Below are positions 1-7,932 of a stretch of DNA of 64,000 bases, one piece after another; position 1 is the first letter of the stretch; the number at the start of each line of letters is the position of its first letter. This stretch comes from JBBRYB01 sp038238115 (GTDB lineage: Bacteria > Actinomycetota > Actinomycetes > Propionibacteriales > Nocardioidaceae). A program made the position numbers and the translations under genes. The stretch spans positions 1 to 64,000 of the forward strand of contig JBBRYB010000015.1 of NCBI GenBank assembly GCA_038238115.1. Direction: 5' to 3'. Below the pieces are notes generated by a model. That model did not search any database, was not told the DNA's origin, and saw only the letters and a list, made by a program, of their open reading frames with translations.

Positions 1-227
1 ACAACACCGAGCAGTACGCCAACAACAGAGTCGAAGCAGACCATGGTCGGCTCAAAGCCCGGCTCCGACCCATGCGTGGCCTCAAGACATTCCGATCCGC
101 ACGCACACTCGCCACCGGGCACGCGTTCATCCAGAACCTCAAGCGCGGCCACTACGACATCGCCACCGACGCGCCAGCCCATCACCGGCTGCTGAGCGCT
201 TTCGATGAGCTGACACTCGCCATCTGA
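1..227 (+). CDS. IS6-family transposase, C-terminal part (partial at window edge)
   Basis: The open frame entering at base 2 encodes the last 74 residues of a DDE transposase and stops with TGA at 225-227. It contains NNRVEADHGRLKARLRPMRG, which carries the conserved glutamate of the DDE triad (N-R-x-E) and the K-x-R-x-R-P-M-x-G tail of the IS6 family. The end (FDELTLAI) closely matches copy 2 near 5.8 kb (FDELALAI). No frameshift is visible in this fragment, so the gene may be complete upstream of the window. IS6 transposases catalyse cointegrate-forming transposition. Confidence 0.85.
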   Translation, partial: NTEQYANNRVEADHGRLKARLRPMRGLKTFRSARTLATGHAFIQNLKRGHYDIATDAPAHHRLLSAFDELTLAI

Positions 228-279
228 TTCCCCGGCGTCGGTTCAATCATGCCGATAGATCGCCCAACGCAACAAAGCC
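1..279 (+). mobile_element. IS6-family insertion sequence, right end (copy 1)
   Basis: The window opens inside an IS6-family element. Its right terminal inverted repeat, read inward, begins GGCTTTGTTGCGTTGGGC and ends at position 279, a typical IS6-family end. The bases that follow are the interrupted end of an IS256-family transposase gene, so position 279/280 is an insertion junction. The left part of the element lies outside the window. A more degraded relative sits at 5701-6431. Confidence 0.8.
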
Positions 280-1430
280 GCTTGAATGCCATGGCGACGC
301 GGGCGGCCCTAGAGCCGGGTCCTTTGCTGACCCGCTGACGTAGCCGGACGGTCGCGAAGGTGGACTCGATCGGGTTGGTGGTGCGTAAGTGGACCCAGTG
401 CTCGGCGGGGTAGTCGTAGAACGCGAGGAGCACCTCGAGGTGTTCGGTGATCTTGGCGGTCGCCAAGGGCCACTTGGCGCCGTAGAGGTCCTCGAACGCC
501 CTGGCGGCCCTTGAGGGCGTGGTCCTTGTCCTCGGCGGTTTAGATCTCCGCCAGGGCAGCATTCGCGCCCGGGTGCGCCGACTTGGGCAGGGCGGAGAGA
601 ACGTTGCCACCGACGTGGAACCAGCAACGCTGTTCCTTGGTTTCGGGGAACGCCTCACGCAGCCTTCCAGAAGCCCCAGCGCCCCGTCACCGACCGCGAG
701 CACCGGAGCGGCCATGCCGCGCCGCTTGCACGAGCGAAGCAGGTCGGCCCACGACTCGTAAGACTCGCGGAAACCGTCGGCCACAGCGATCAGCCCCTTG
801 GTCCCGTCTGCGCGGACCCGATCATCACCAGCAGGCACACCTTGTCCTGTTCGAGGCGGACCTTGAGGTGGATCCCGTTGACCCACATGTAGACGAAGTC
901 GGTGTCCTTGAGCGGGCGCTTGTTGAACGCAGTCGCCTCGTCCTGCCACTGGCCGGTGAGCCGGGTGATCGTCGCCGCGGACAGGCCGGCCCCTGAGCCG
1001 AGGAACTGAGTCAGCGTCGGGCCGAAGTCGCCCAGAGGACAGGCCGTGCAGGTACAGCAACGGCAGGACCTCCGCGACCTGCGGGGACTTGCGAGCCCAG
1101 GCGGCAAGGATCGCCGAACAGAACCGCTTCCGCTCGCCGGTCACCCTCGTCGGTGCGCTTATCGTTGGCGCGCGGCGCCCGGACCGGCACCGCCCCTGTT
1201 GCCGTGGTGACCTCCCGCGCGGTGTGATGGTCGCTGCGGACCACCAGCCGGTGACCGGCCTCGTCGACATGGTCGGCGAAGCCGTCGACGTATGCGGCGA
1301 CCTAGGCCTGCAACGCCGCCGCGAGCATCGCCCTCGCGCCGTCACGGACCAGCTCGTCGAGCAGCGACCCGCCGACCGCAGCAGGCACATGTGCGTTGGA
1401 CTCGGACTCTTCCTGGACTACCTTGAGCAT
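280..1430 (-). pseudogene. IS256/Mutator-family transposase, frameshifted and truncated
   Basis: Read leftward from an ATG at 1430, the family's segments appear in order but in different frames. First is an N-terminal helical part with VRSDHHTAREVTTATG, then the central KGLIAVADGFRESYESWADL segment, a PETKEQRCWFH-like segment, and finally the C-terminal HLRTTNPIESTFATVRLR block that is diagnostic of the Mutator superfamily. At least three frame changes separate these blocks, so no active enzyme can be made. The 3' end stops inside the codons for AFKR at 280, where the IS6 copy was inserted. The gene is dead twice over: by frameshifts and by insertion. Confidence 0.85.
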
Positions 1431-1765
1431 GGACGTACCTTCCTGAACCAGCGCGTCAACGCCGGTCTTGATCAGACTGTTTGGGCTTCAGATCAGCCTC
1501 GGGAAGGTGCGTCCCTTCACGTCACCCGGCCGAGGGCCATCCACAGGTTCTGATCATTGCTCACGTGAGACGGTAGGCAAGACAACATGCCACCAACCCG
1601 ACTACACGGTGAGGGGGCGGGCTCCGACTGGACTCTTCGGTGTCGCCTTGTCGTTGCCCGCGGCCGTCGAGGCGTGGTCTTGGACCTCAGGCCGCGGCGA
1701 ACCACTGCGATCCAGGCAAGATTTGCGGGTCGACGACTAGCAATTGCAGTTGCCGATGGTGGCTG
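1431..1765. other. Noncoding IS flank between transposase remnant and PepSY gene
   Basis: I see no supportable gene in these 335 bases. The stretch includes the 5' flank of the IS256-like gene and one arm of a long-distance inverted repeat (1545-1573) whose partner lies at 5411-5435. The short open frames here show no family motif. Confidence 0.5.
1545..1573 (+). repeat. Inverted repeat arm A (partner at 5411-5435)
   Basis: AGGTTCTGATCATTGCTC at 1545-1562 is matched exactly, in reverse complement, at 5418-5435. GAGACGG at 1567-1573 matches 5411-5417 after a 4-base ACGT insertion. This arm lies just outside the IS256-like transposase start, so it may be part of that element's terminal region. 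Confidence 0.7.
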
Positions 1766-2073
1766 CTAGCTCGACTCGGAGTCCGACTCGATCACGACCA
1801 GGTGGTAGCTCTGATCGAGGCGTACGTCAACAGTGGAACCGTCGGTCCTTGTCACCTCGACCTCCCAGGTGGCGCCGTTCTCACCATCGCGCTCGACGGA
1901 GTTCCCGGTCCCGCCATGGGTTTCCTTGAGAGCAGCGGCGGTCGCCTTGCTGGATTGAGGACCACTGACGGTTGCATGACCGTCGTCGCCCCCCGACGCG
2001 ACTGCGACACCTCCGACGGCGATCGAGGCGGCGAATGCGCGCCGACCCCGACAACTGCGATGCGCTTGTTCAT
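1766..2073 (-). pseudogene. PepSY-domain secreted protein, frameshifted
   Basis: An ATG at 2073 begins MNKRIAVVGVG, a plausible signal-peptide start. The hydrophobic continuation AFAASIAVGGVAVASGG and the PepSY-like body lie one frame over. The body carries KATAAALKETHGGT, GATWEVEVTRTDGSTVDVRL and YHLVVIESDSESS and ends with TAG at 1766-1768. No start codon precedes the body in its own frame, so one indel near 2035 splits signal and domain. PepSY proteins are exported and are often controlled by the kind of two-component system encoded just upstream here on the same strand. A base-calling error could produce the same picture. Confidence 0.7.
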
Positions 2074-2264
2074 GGATGCAACCCCTTCGTACCTTGGATG
2101 CTCGGCGCGGGACCGCGCCGTCAATGCCCGGGTGGGAGGCACAGTCACCATCCTGTGCGGAAGCTGCTGAATCCACGCTGAATCGAACGAGACACAGACC
2201 CGGTCGAACCCTTAGCCAACGATCGGTCGTAGGACATGCCCCCGATCCCAACATTTCGCTCACG

Positions 2265-3668
2265 TCAGGGCCTGTTGCCTGACGGCTCGAGAGGCACGGT
2301 CGGGCGCCGGGCCATGGGCAGCCGGATCCACACGTCGGACCCTCCGGTCGCCCGGTTGGCAACACCCGCGGAGCCAGAGTGGGCCCGAGCCACGGCGGCA
2401 ACGATCGACAACCCAAGACCGCTGCCACCGGTGGGACGGGCGTGGGCGAATCGTTCGAACCCATGCAACAACATCTCCGGGCTGAAGCCGTCCCCCTCGT
2501 CAGTAACGTGAAACTCGACTGAGCCTGCTACTTCTCGGCAGCTCAGCGTGACCACCCCCGCACCGTGCTGCAAGGCGTTGCTCACGAGGTTGAGCAGCGC
2601 CTGTTCCAGCCTCTGGGGGTCCGACTCAACCTGGTGGATTGCACCCGGCTGGACGTCGACGATACGTCCGTGTCTGGTGGCCATGTGGTCGAAGCGGACG
2701 GCTATTCCCGACAGGAAGGCAGCGACATCGACCTCCTCCGGTGCGATGCGAAGACCTGAGTCGTCGGCGCCAGCCAGCAGAAGAAGGTCCTCGGCGAGCC
2801 GGATCAGGCGATCGACCTCGTCCTCCGCGGAGACGATGGCCGCGGTCAGATCCTCGACCGGCCGAGGTCTACGGACCGCGAGTTCGAGCTCGGTTTTCAG
2901 CAAGGCCAGCGGTGTGCGCAGCTCATGGCTCGCGTTTGCCACAAACGCCCGCTCGCGCTCCAACGTGGCATCGACTCTCGCGAGCAGCTCGTTGAGCGTG
3001 ACGCCGAGACGCACCACCTCGTCGTTGCCCGGCGGTAGCGGCAGTCGCTGTCCTGCGCGGCCGCCCGACATTGTCGCCGCGCGGCGGCGCATCTCTTCCA
3101 CGGGCCGAAATGCTGCACCAGCCAACAGGTAGCCACAGATCGATGTCACGAGAAGCAGCAGCGGAAGCCCGAGCAAGAGCTGGTTTTGCACCCTGCGCAA
3201 GGCTTCGAGTCCGTTCTCTCGAGTGTCGCCGACCACCAGGATCGCTCTCTGCCCGGCCCGGGTAACCGGTGTCGCGAGCAATCGTGCCGGCTCGTTTAAC
3301 CCGGGTGCCTGCGAGCGGTCGAAGAAGATCGTGCCATCCGTGGCCTGGGCCGCTTCAGCACTCGACAGGAGCGGCGTGTTGCCCAGTGTTCCGGTCACTT
3401 GGAGCACGGCGCCGCTCGGCGTCACTAGCTCGGCGAAGCTCTCACCCCGCTCGATGAACCCGGAGCCCGCGAGCTTTGCCAGGGACGAGTGGGGTTGGCT
3501 GACTGGGATAATCAGATCCTGCGCCCGCTGGCGGAGCTCGCGGTTGAGGTCGTCGGAAAGGCCGGCAGCGAGGTGGTGGTAGGCAAAAGCGCCGACAACC
3601 GACAGGACCACCGTCATCGCAACAGCGAACCCGAGTGTGAGGCGAAGCCGAATCGGCAGCCGCCTCAC
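2265..3668 (-). CDS. Sensor histidine kinase, HAMP/HisKA/HATPase type
   Basis: This 467-residue membrane kinase senses an unknown extracellular signal and phosphorylates the adjacent regulator. Two membrane helices (about 11-30 and 164-187) flank a periplasmic-side sensor of about 130 residues. A HAMP linker follows, then the H-box ASHELRTPL (phospho-accepting His at about 248), the N-box LLNLVSNALQHG, and the ATP-lid motifs VTDEGDGF and GSGLGLSIVA. The start overlaps the regulator's stop by four bases (ATGA), so the two are translationally coupled. A frameshifted PepSY gene follows on the same strand and a secreted protein is divergent, suggesting a cell-envelope signal. The gene looks intact. 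Confidence 0.93.
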   Translation of the reverse strand: MRRLPIRLRLTLGFAVAMTVVLSVVGAFAYHHLAAGLSDDLNRELRQRAQDLIIPVSQPHSSLAKLAGSGFIERGESFAELVTPSGAVLQVTGTLGNTPLLSSAEAAQATDGTIFFDRSQAPGLNEPARLLATPVTRAGQRAILVVGDTRENGLEALRRVQNQLLLGLPLLLLVTSICGYLLAGAAFRPVEEMRRRAATMSGGRAGQRLPLPPGNDEVVRLGVTLNELLARVDATLERERAFVANASHELRTPLALLKTELELAVRRPRPVEDLTAAIVSAEDEVDRLIRLAEDLLLLAGADDSGLRIAPEEVDVAAFLSGIAVRFDHMATRHGRIVDVQPGAIHQVESDPQRLEQALLNLVSNALQHGAGVVTLSCREVAGSVEFHVTDEGDGFSPEMLLHGFERFAHARPTGGSGLGLSIVAAVARAHSGSAGVANRATGGSDVWIRLPMARRPTVPLEPSGNRP

Positions 3669-4339
3669 TGCGCATCCGCGCTCAGGCGGTAACCGGCGCC
3701 TCGTACGGTTTGCACAGAGTGGCGTCCGAACGGCCGGTCAACTCGGTCCCGCAACCCTTTCACGCACGAGTCCACGACGTTTGAGCGCTGCTCGTAGGCC
3801 ATGTCCCAGGCTAGGTGCAGGAGCTGCTCGCGGCTCAACACTCTCCCTGGGCGCATCGCCATCGTGTGCAACAAGGAGAACTCTTGCCCGGTGAGCATCA
3901 CCTCGTGCTCACCTCGCCAGACGCGGCGTGCGCCCGGGTCCAGTCGCAGATCGCCGACGGCGAGCACGGCAGGTGTGACCGGTCCTCGTCGCAACAACGC
4001 CCGTAGCCGAGCCAACAACTCGTCGAACGCAAACGGTTTGATCAGGTAGTCGTCAGCGCCCGCGTCCAGTCCTGTCACCCGGTCGCCGACGGCGCTTCGT
4101 GCCGTCAGCATGAGGATCGGAGTCCACACGCTGGCAGCGCGAATTTGCCGGCATACATCGACGCCGCTGATGTCAGGCAACATCAGGTCGAGTACGACGG
4201 CGTCGTAGTCGTTCTCCTGGGCCGCCCACACCCCGTCTTCTCCGTTGGCCGCGACGTCAGCGAAGAGACCTTCCTCTCCCAGTCCACCCTTGAGAAGGGT
4301 CGTCATCTTCGGCTCGTCCTCGATGAGCAGTACTCGCAT
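3665..4339 (-). CDS. OmpR/PhoB-family response regulator
   Basis: The 224-residue protein has an N-terminal receiver domain with the acidic pocket (IEDEP), phospho-acceptor Asp51 in VVLDLMLPD, switch Thr in LTARS and Lys101 in LIKPF. A C-terminal winged helix follows, ending in the usual TVRGAGYRL strand. It should bind DNA as a phosphorylated dimer and control the kinase operon and the divergent secreted-protein gene. I use the ATG at 4339; an in-frame GTG at 4354 would add five residues. The divergent intergenic region carries a nearly perfect inverted repeat made of GATGAG half sites, a good candidate for its own operator. Confidence 0.93.
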   Translation of the reverse strand: MRVLLIEDEPKMTTLLKGGLGEEGLFADVAANGEDGVWAAQENDYDAVVLDLMLPDISGVDVCRQIRAASVWTPILMLTARSAVGDRVTGLDAGADDYLIKPFAFDELLARLRALLRRGPVTPAVLAVGDLRLDPGARRVWRGEHEVMLTGQEFSLLHTMAMRPGRVLSREQLLHLAWDMAYEQRSNVVDSCVKGLRDRVDRPFGRHSVQTVRGAGYRLSADAQ

Positions 4340-4359
4340 GTCACCAGTGTCCACCTCAA

Positions 4360-4403
4360 GATGAGTCCTTGATGAGCAGAGCCTCTCTCATCAACGACTC
4401 ATA
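4360..4403. promoter_or_regulatory. Candidate response-regulator operator in divergent promoter region
   Basis: ATGAGTCCTTGATGAG (4361-4376) and CTCATCAACGACTCAT (4387-4402) are inverted copies matching at 15 of 16 bases around a 10-base centre. Within each arm the GATGAG/CTCATC hexamer recurs with an 11-base period, the geometry OmpR-type regulators favour. The site lies between the divergent regulator and secreted-protein genes. Confidence 0.6.
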
Positions 4404-4466
4404 TTTGGAACCTAGCGTCTGGTTCACGTTCATCCAGCGAGGAGGAACGAATCACTAGGAGGAGTC

Positions 4467-5219
4467 ATGTTCCGTCGAAACTTTGCGATGACGACAGTCG
4501 TCGGGTTGACACTCATGGCGACCGGCGCCGCATCAGGTGTCTCCGTCGCCTCGACCCCCAAGGCGACGAGCCAGGCTGCGGCCAGGACGCACCCGTCGCC
4601 ATCACACTTCACCCATGGACGCGTGGACAACCGCTGGTTCCCACTTCGTCCCGGCAACAAGCTCGTCTCTCGAGGCTCTGAGGGCGGCAACCTGCTGCGC
4701 GACGTCTTCTTCTCCACCTACAAGAAGGAGGTGATCGACGGGGTCACCTGCCGTGTCGTTCACGACAAGGTGTTCCAGAACGGGATCCTGCACGAACGCA
4801 CCACCGACTGGTACGCGCAGACCAAGCGTGGCACCGTCTGGTACTTCGGCGAGCGGACAGCACTGCTGGACCGACAGGGCAATGTCGTGAGCCGCGAGGG
4901 CTCGTTCCAGTCCGGTCGCGACGGTGCCGAGGCAGGCATCTTTATGTTTGCCCACCCCAAGGTCGGCCAGACCGCCAAGCAGGAGGACTATCCCGGCCAC
5001 GCCGAGGACCGCTTCACGGTCCTCGACCCCAACGCCCAAATCTCCGTGCCTGTGATCAAGTCCAACAACGCCTTGCTCACGAAGGAGACGACGGTGCTCG
5101 AGCCCGGTGTCCTCGACCACAAGTACTACATCCGGGACCTCGGCACGGTCCGCGAGGTCACGGTCAAGGGCGGCAACGAGAGCCTCAAGCTCGTGTCGGT
5201 CAGCCACGTCGTTCGCTGA
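4467..5219 (+). CDS. Conserved secreted protein of unknown function
   Basis: The 250-residue product begins with a Sec-type signal peptide (MFRRNFAMTTVVGLTLMATG, cleavage probably near residue 30). The mature part has motifs typical of a widespread uncharacterised exported family: NRWFPLRPGNKL, DGVTCRVVHDKV, TTDWYAQTKRGTVWYFGE, and near the end EPGVLDHKYYIRDLG. I know no assigned activity for the family. A strong AGGAGG ribosome-binding site precedes the ATG. It is transcribed divergently from the two-component system across a candidate operator and is followed by a strong hairpin, so it is probably a single-gene target of that system. Confidence 0.85.
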   Translation: MFRRNFAMTTVVGLTLMATGAASGVSVASTPKATSQAAARTHPSPSHFTHGRVDNRWFPLRPGNKLVSRGSEGGNLLRDVFFSTYKKEVIDGVTCRVVHDKVFQNGILHERTTDWYAQTKRGTVWYFGERTALLDRQGNVVSREGSFQSGRDGAEAGIFMFAHPKVGQTAKQEDYPGHAEDRFTVLDPNAQISVPVIKSNNALLTKETTVLEPGVLDHKYYIRDLGTVREVTVKGGNESLKLVSVSHVVR

Positions 5220-5232
5220 CACCCGCAAACCG

Positions 5233-5285
5233 CCGGTCGACGTCACGGTCGCCCTGCGAGTCGGGGCGACCGTGACGTCGACCGG
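5233..5285 (+). terminator. Hairpin terminator after the secreted-protein gene
   Basis: A perfect 22-base inverted repeat (arms 5233-5254 and 5264-5285, 9-base loop) starts 13 bases after the stop codon. Partly matching AACCG/CGGTT flanks may lengthen the stem. There is no U-tract, which is common for actinobacterial terminators. Confidence 0.75.
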
Positions 5286-5410
5286 TCGGTTGCGCAGACA
5301 CTAGCTTGGCTTGTCTGGATCGTCGGGATCTCGCACGGAATGTGCGGACGGTTACTGACCCAGACTCCTTGCCGGAAGCTGGTCGCCTTCGCATCCCACT
5401 CGCTGGGCGC

Positions 5411-5435
5411 CCGTCTCGAGCAATGATCAGAACCT
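5411..5435 (-). repeat. Inverted repeat arm B (partner at 1545-1573)
   Basis: The reverse complement reads AGGTTCTGATCATTGCTC followed directly by GAGACGG, matching arm A apart from a 4-base gap. The two arms bracket the two-component/secreted-protein block. Recombination between IS-derived ends is one explanation. Confidence 0.65.
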
Positions 5436-5439
5436 GGTG

Positions 5440-5700
5440 TGCCACGGTCATTGGAGGTGCGGCATGTAGGGGTCGTATCCGATGAGGCTGCCGTGCAGTT
5501 GATGAAGGTTGGCCCGTCGGAGTCGCCCTGCGGGGAGGAGGCTTCAACCACCGCATGCTGCGTCGGCCGTGAGGCCGGGGTGGTGAGCGATGAGGAGAAG
5601 GCACCCATGAGGTGCCAGGTAGGGATCAGGCAGGCGAACGTGAGTGAATCGCTGTCCAGGTGTCAAGACTGTTAGCCACATGAATCGAAACCGGGGTTCA
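5440..5700 (+). ncRNA. Probable group II intron RNA fragment (5' portion), truncated
   Basis: The stretch has no convincing coding sequence but resembles the 5' half of bacterial group II introns as I remember it. Examples are TGCGGGGAGGAGGCTT, GAGGCCGGGGTGGTGAGCGA and GGCGAACGTGAGTGAATCGC followed by AGGTGTC, the kind of conserved domain I sequence found upstream of an intron-encoded reverse transcriptase. It stops at GGGGTTC, immediately before the IS6 terminal repeat at 5701, so the rest appears to have been replaced. No reverse transcriptase remains. The call rests on recall of sequence patterns; a covariance-model search would settle it. Confidence 0.42.
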
Positions 5701-6431
5701 GGAGCTCTGTTGCGTTGGCCGATCAGTCGGCATGGCTGAACGATCGCCCGGTGGGGAGTCAGATGGCGAGCGCCAGTTCATCGAACGCCGCCGGTAGCCG
5801 GTGATGGACCGGTGCGTCGGTGGCGATGTCGTAGTGGCCGCGTCTGAAGTTCTGGACAAACGCGTGACCGGCAGCCAAGACCAGCGCTGATCGGAAGGTC
5901 TTGAGTCCACGCATCGGCCGCAGCCGAGCCTTGAGCCGACCATGATCTGCCTCGACTCTGTTGTTGGCGCACTGCTGCGTGTTGTGAAGAGCAGTCGGGA
6001 TGAGCTCGTCGAGCACTCGCGGGTAGGCCGCTGCCGGTCCGTGGTCACCTCGACCGGCATGACTCCGGTGGCAAGGGCTCGGTTGAGGAACGCCCGTGCG
6101 GCAGTCAGATCTCGTCTAGTGGACGTCCACACGTCGATGACCTGCCCGAACTGCTCGACAGCTCGGTACAGGTAGGTCCACCGGCCGTTGACCTTGACAT
6201 AGGTCTCGTCGACGTACCAGCGGTCACCCGGCAGGTGACGACACGTCCGTGCCGCCTCGACGAACTCAGGTGTGAACCGTTGGACCCACCGGTAGATCGT
6301 GACGCGATCGACATCACAGGGGAGACTCTGGCAGGCCAAACTGACGAGGGAGTGTTGTCGCTGCTGCTAGCCAGAGCCTTGATCGTCGTCGGCGACCTGG
6401 TGTTTCTGGTCGTGGCCAACCCAGAGCGTCT
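5701..6431 (-). mobile_element. Degenerate IS6-family element (copy 2)
   Basis: The right terminal repeat GGAGCTCTGTTGCGTTGGCC starts at 5701. A decayed counterpart, GGCCAACCCAGAGC, lies at about 6415-6428, giving an element of about 730 bp, near the lower limit for the family. The transposase inside is frameshifted and lacks its normal N-terminus. Confidence 0.65.
5759..6339 (-). pseudogene. IS6-family transposase, N-terminally decayed and frameshifted
   Basis: Reading leftward, VTIYRWVQRFTPEF and the catalytic segment GDRWYVDETYVKV (first Asp of the DDE triad) are in one frame, followed by QVIDVWTSTRRD. Near 6040 the frame changes, and the remainder (YPRVLDELIPTALHNTQQ, then NNRVEADHGRLKARL to FDELALAI) continues one frame over. 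The usual N-terminal helix-turn-helix, about 30-40 residues before VTIYRWV, is not recognisable. The protein resembles the partial copy at position 1 but is clearly older. Confidence 0.82.
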
Positions 6432-6802
6432 TGACAGCCGGTGGCATCGCGCGTGGCAAGGAATAGCCCAGCAGCCGCTTGGCTGGTCTTCCTCGAGCTC
6501 GCGCACCCAGGAGTCATCACGTCAATCGGAGCGCGGGTAGAGCGCTTCTGGCCCTTCTGAGCGCTCATGCCCGCCAGCTACGGGAGGTGTCTACCGACGC
6601 TCCTTATGCCGCGCTGCGCAAACTCGCTTGCCGAATGGGGATTGCCGCCGAGTTCGACAATCACGGACTGCTGTCGCGATGGTATGAAACTGGCCCATGA
6701 CGCTGGCCGCTGTCGCGGCTAAGACTGTGAGGATCTGGCACGCGGGGGACAGCGGCATGTCAGTGTGTTGCTGCCGGTGACCAGTGCTCAGAATGGATCG
6801 AG
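6432..6802. other. Unassigned stretch between IS6 copy and GFA gene
   Basis: No gene can be supported. A plus-strand open frame of about 70 codons ends at 6700 (…GLLSRWYETGP) and could be the tail of a deleted gene, but it matches no family I recognise. I see no tRNA and no second end of the group II intron fragment. Confidence 0.35.
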
Positions 6803-7203
6803 ATGGACGAGCTTCAACACGCTTCTGGTCAGTGCCTCTGTGGCGCCATCACTTTCAGCACGCTCGGCGAGCTTCGCGACGTGTTCAACTGCTACTGCCA
6901 CAGGTGCAGGCGATTCACTGGCCACCACATGGCGGCCACGGCTACGGAGATCGCGGACCTGGTCATCAACGACAGCGGCTCGAATCTCGAGTGGTACGAC
7001 CCCGTGCCCGACGCTGGGTATGCGTTTTGTCGAACCTGCGGATCGTCACTGTTCTGGCGGTCGAGAAGCGCGCCGGACAGGATGTCCATCTGCGCCGGTG
7101 CCTTGAACCCACCCACAGGTCTGCGAACGACACAAGCATGGTGGGTCAGCGAGCCAGCGACTATCACGTACGACCCGACGTGCCAGAAGTCGAGGCCGAG
7201 TGA
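6803..7203 (+). pseudogene. GFA-family (CENP-V/GFA fold) zinc protein with C-terminal frameshift
   Basis: The ATG at 6803 begins a GFA-domain protein. Cys pairs QCLCGAITF and NCYCHRCRRFTGHH, then FCRTCGSSLFW, form the zinc-binding signature of the glutathione-dependent formaldehyde-activating enzyme family; most members have no proven activity. After TTQAWWVSEPA the frame runs into unrelated residues, while the expected ending SDYHVRPDVPEVEAE continues one frame over to TGA at 7201-7203. A one-base indel near 7155 therefore replaces the last 15 residues. The core fold may survive, so a functional protein with an altered tail cannot be excluded. Confidence 0.75.
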
Positions 7204-7419
7204 GCGTCCCTGTGGTCAGGGAGAAGCTCGAGCGCCACCGATATGAGGCAAGGAGGGGGAATTCCTGAGGGTTCAGTCTCGATCCGAGCCGCGAGCAGAC
7301 ATGCAGGGATAGCGGCTACTGGCGTGTCCACCCCGCTGGGGCCGAAACAGTCAGTCGGGCCACTTGTCGGCAGACGAGCCAGAGCTTCTTCCTGCTGCAG
7401 AGAAACGTCCTGGCACCAA

Positions 7420-7600
7420 TCGGTAGGACAGCCCCGCGAGGAACTCCGCCTGGCGATCGTCACCTGGATCGAAATCAAGTACAACCGTCGCCAGCGCTCC
7501 CTGGGCCAGGTCACAGGGCGAGTTTGAGACGATCCAGGCGGCCGCAGACGCGGTCTGATAAACATCAGATCCGAGTGTCAACCAAACCGGGGGCAGACCC
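7420..7600 (+). mobile_element. IS3-family element, 3' remnant
   Basis: PREELRLAIVTWIEIKYNRR followed, with frame changes, by QRSLGQV and FETIQAAADAV to TGA at 7556-7558 is the C-terminal end of an IS3-family integrase-type transposase, including the usual YNRRR-x-SLG block. About 17 bases later TGTCAACCAAACCGGGGGCA resembles an IS3 terminal repeat ending near 7600. The catalytic core upstream is missing. Confidence 0.72.
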
Positions 7601-7632
7601 ATCAGCCGAGGTTCGCGGTAAGTCAGCTCAGG

Positions 7633-7932
7633 TCAGTCGTGGCTGCCAAGTGCTGACAAGCCGCGCTCAAGGTCGTCTCTGTCCATGACCGGAAAGATCT
7701 CGACGCTTGCGCCGAACTCCGAGAACAGCGGCTCGCTGATTGCTGGCAGCTGGGACGGGTCATCCATCTGGAAAATAATGAATGCAGTGCGGCGTCCGCC
7801 ATCCGGGCCGAAGTATGCGGCCTCCGGCTTCAACTTCTCCATCATCGTCTGCATGACCGCGGGCATGCGCCCTTCTCGGATGGACTTGCTCGCGGCTGCC
7901 GTATCCATCTGAGCCTTCAACATCATCCGCAT
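7633..7932 (-). CDS. DUF3303-like small protein
   Basis: The 99-residue cytosolic protein starts MRMMLKAQMDTAAASKSI, has EKLKPEAAYFGPDGGRRTAF and an IFQMDDPSQLPAISEPLF segment, and ends near the stop with MDRDDLERGLSAL. This is the layout of a ferredoxin-like dimeric fold family annotated as DUF3303 or simply hypothetical in actinobacteria; no reaction is known. I chose the ATG at 7932 because conserved sequence begins there and GGGAGAG lies upstream. In-frame codons up to 8004 read as unrelated sequence. It is one of the few intact genes in this IS-rich stretch. Confidence 0.7.
   Translation of the reverse strand: MRMMLKAQMDTAAASKSIREGRMPAVMQTMMEKLKPEAAYFGPDGGRRTAFIIFQMDDPSQLPAISEPLFSEFGASVEIFPVMDRDDLERGLSALGSHD

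Noticed and set aside
182..1390. Long minus-strand open frame spanning the IS256 region
   Set aside because: It joins pieces of the transposase read out of frame with the end of the IS6 element. Only scattered segments carry family motifs.
2074..2464. Upstream extension of the PepSY frame
   Set aside because: It overlaps the kinase 3' end out of frame and contains no signal peptide; the natural start is ATG 2073 in the neighbouring frame.
6479..6700. Frame ending GLLSRWYETGP
   Set aside because: Could be a gene tail, but no family, start or ribosome-binding site can be shown.
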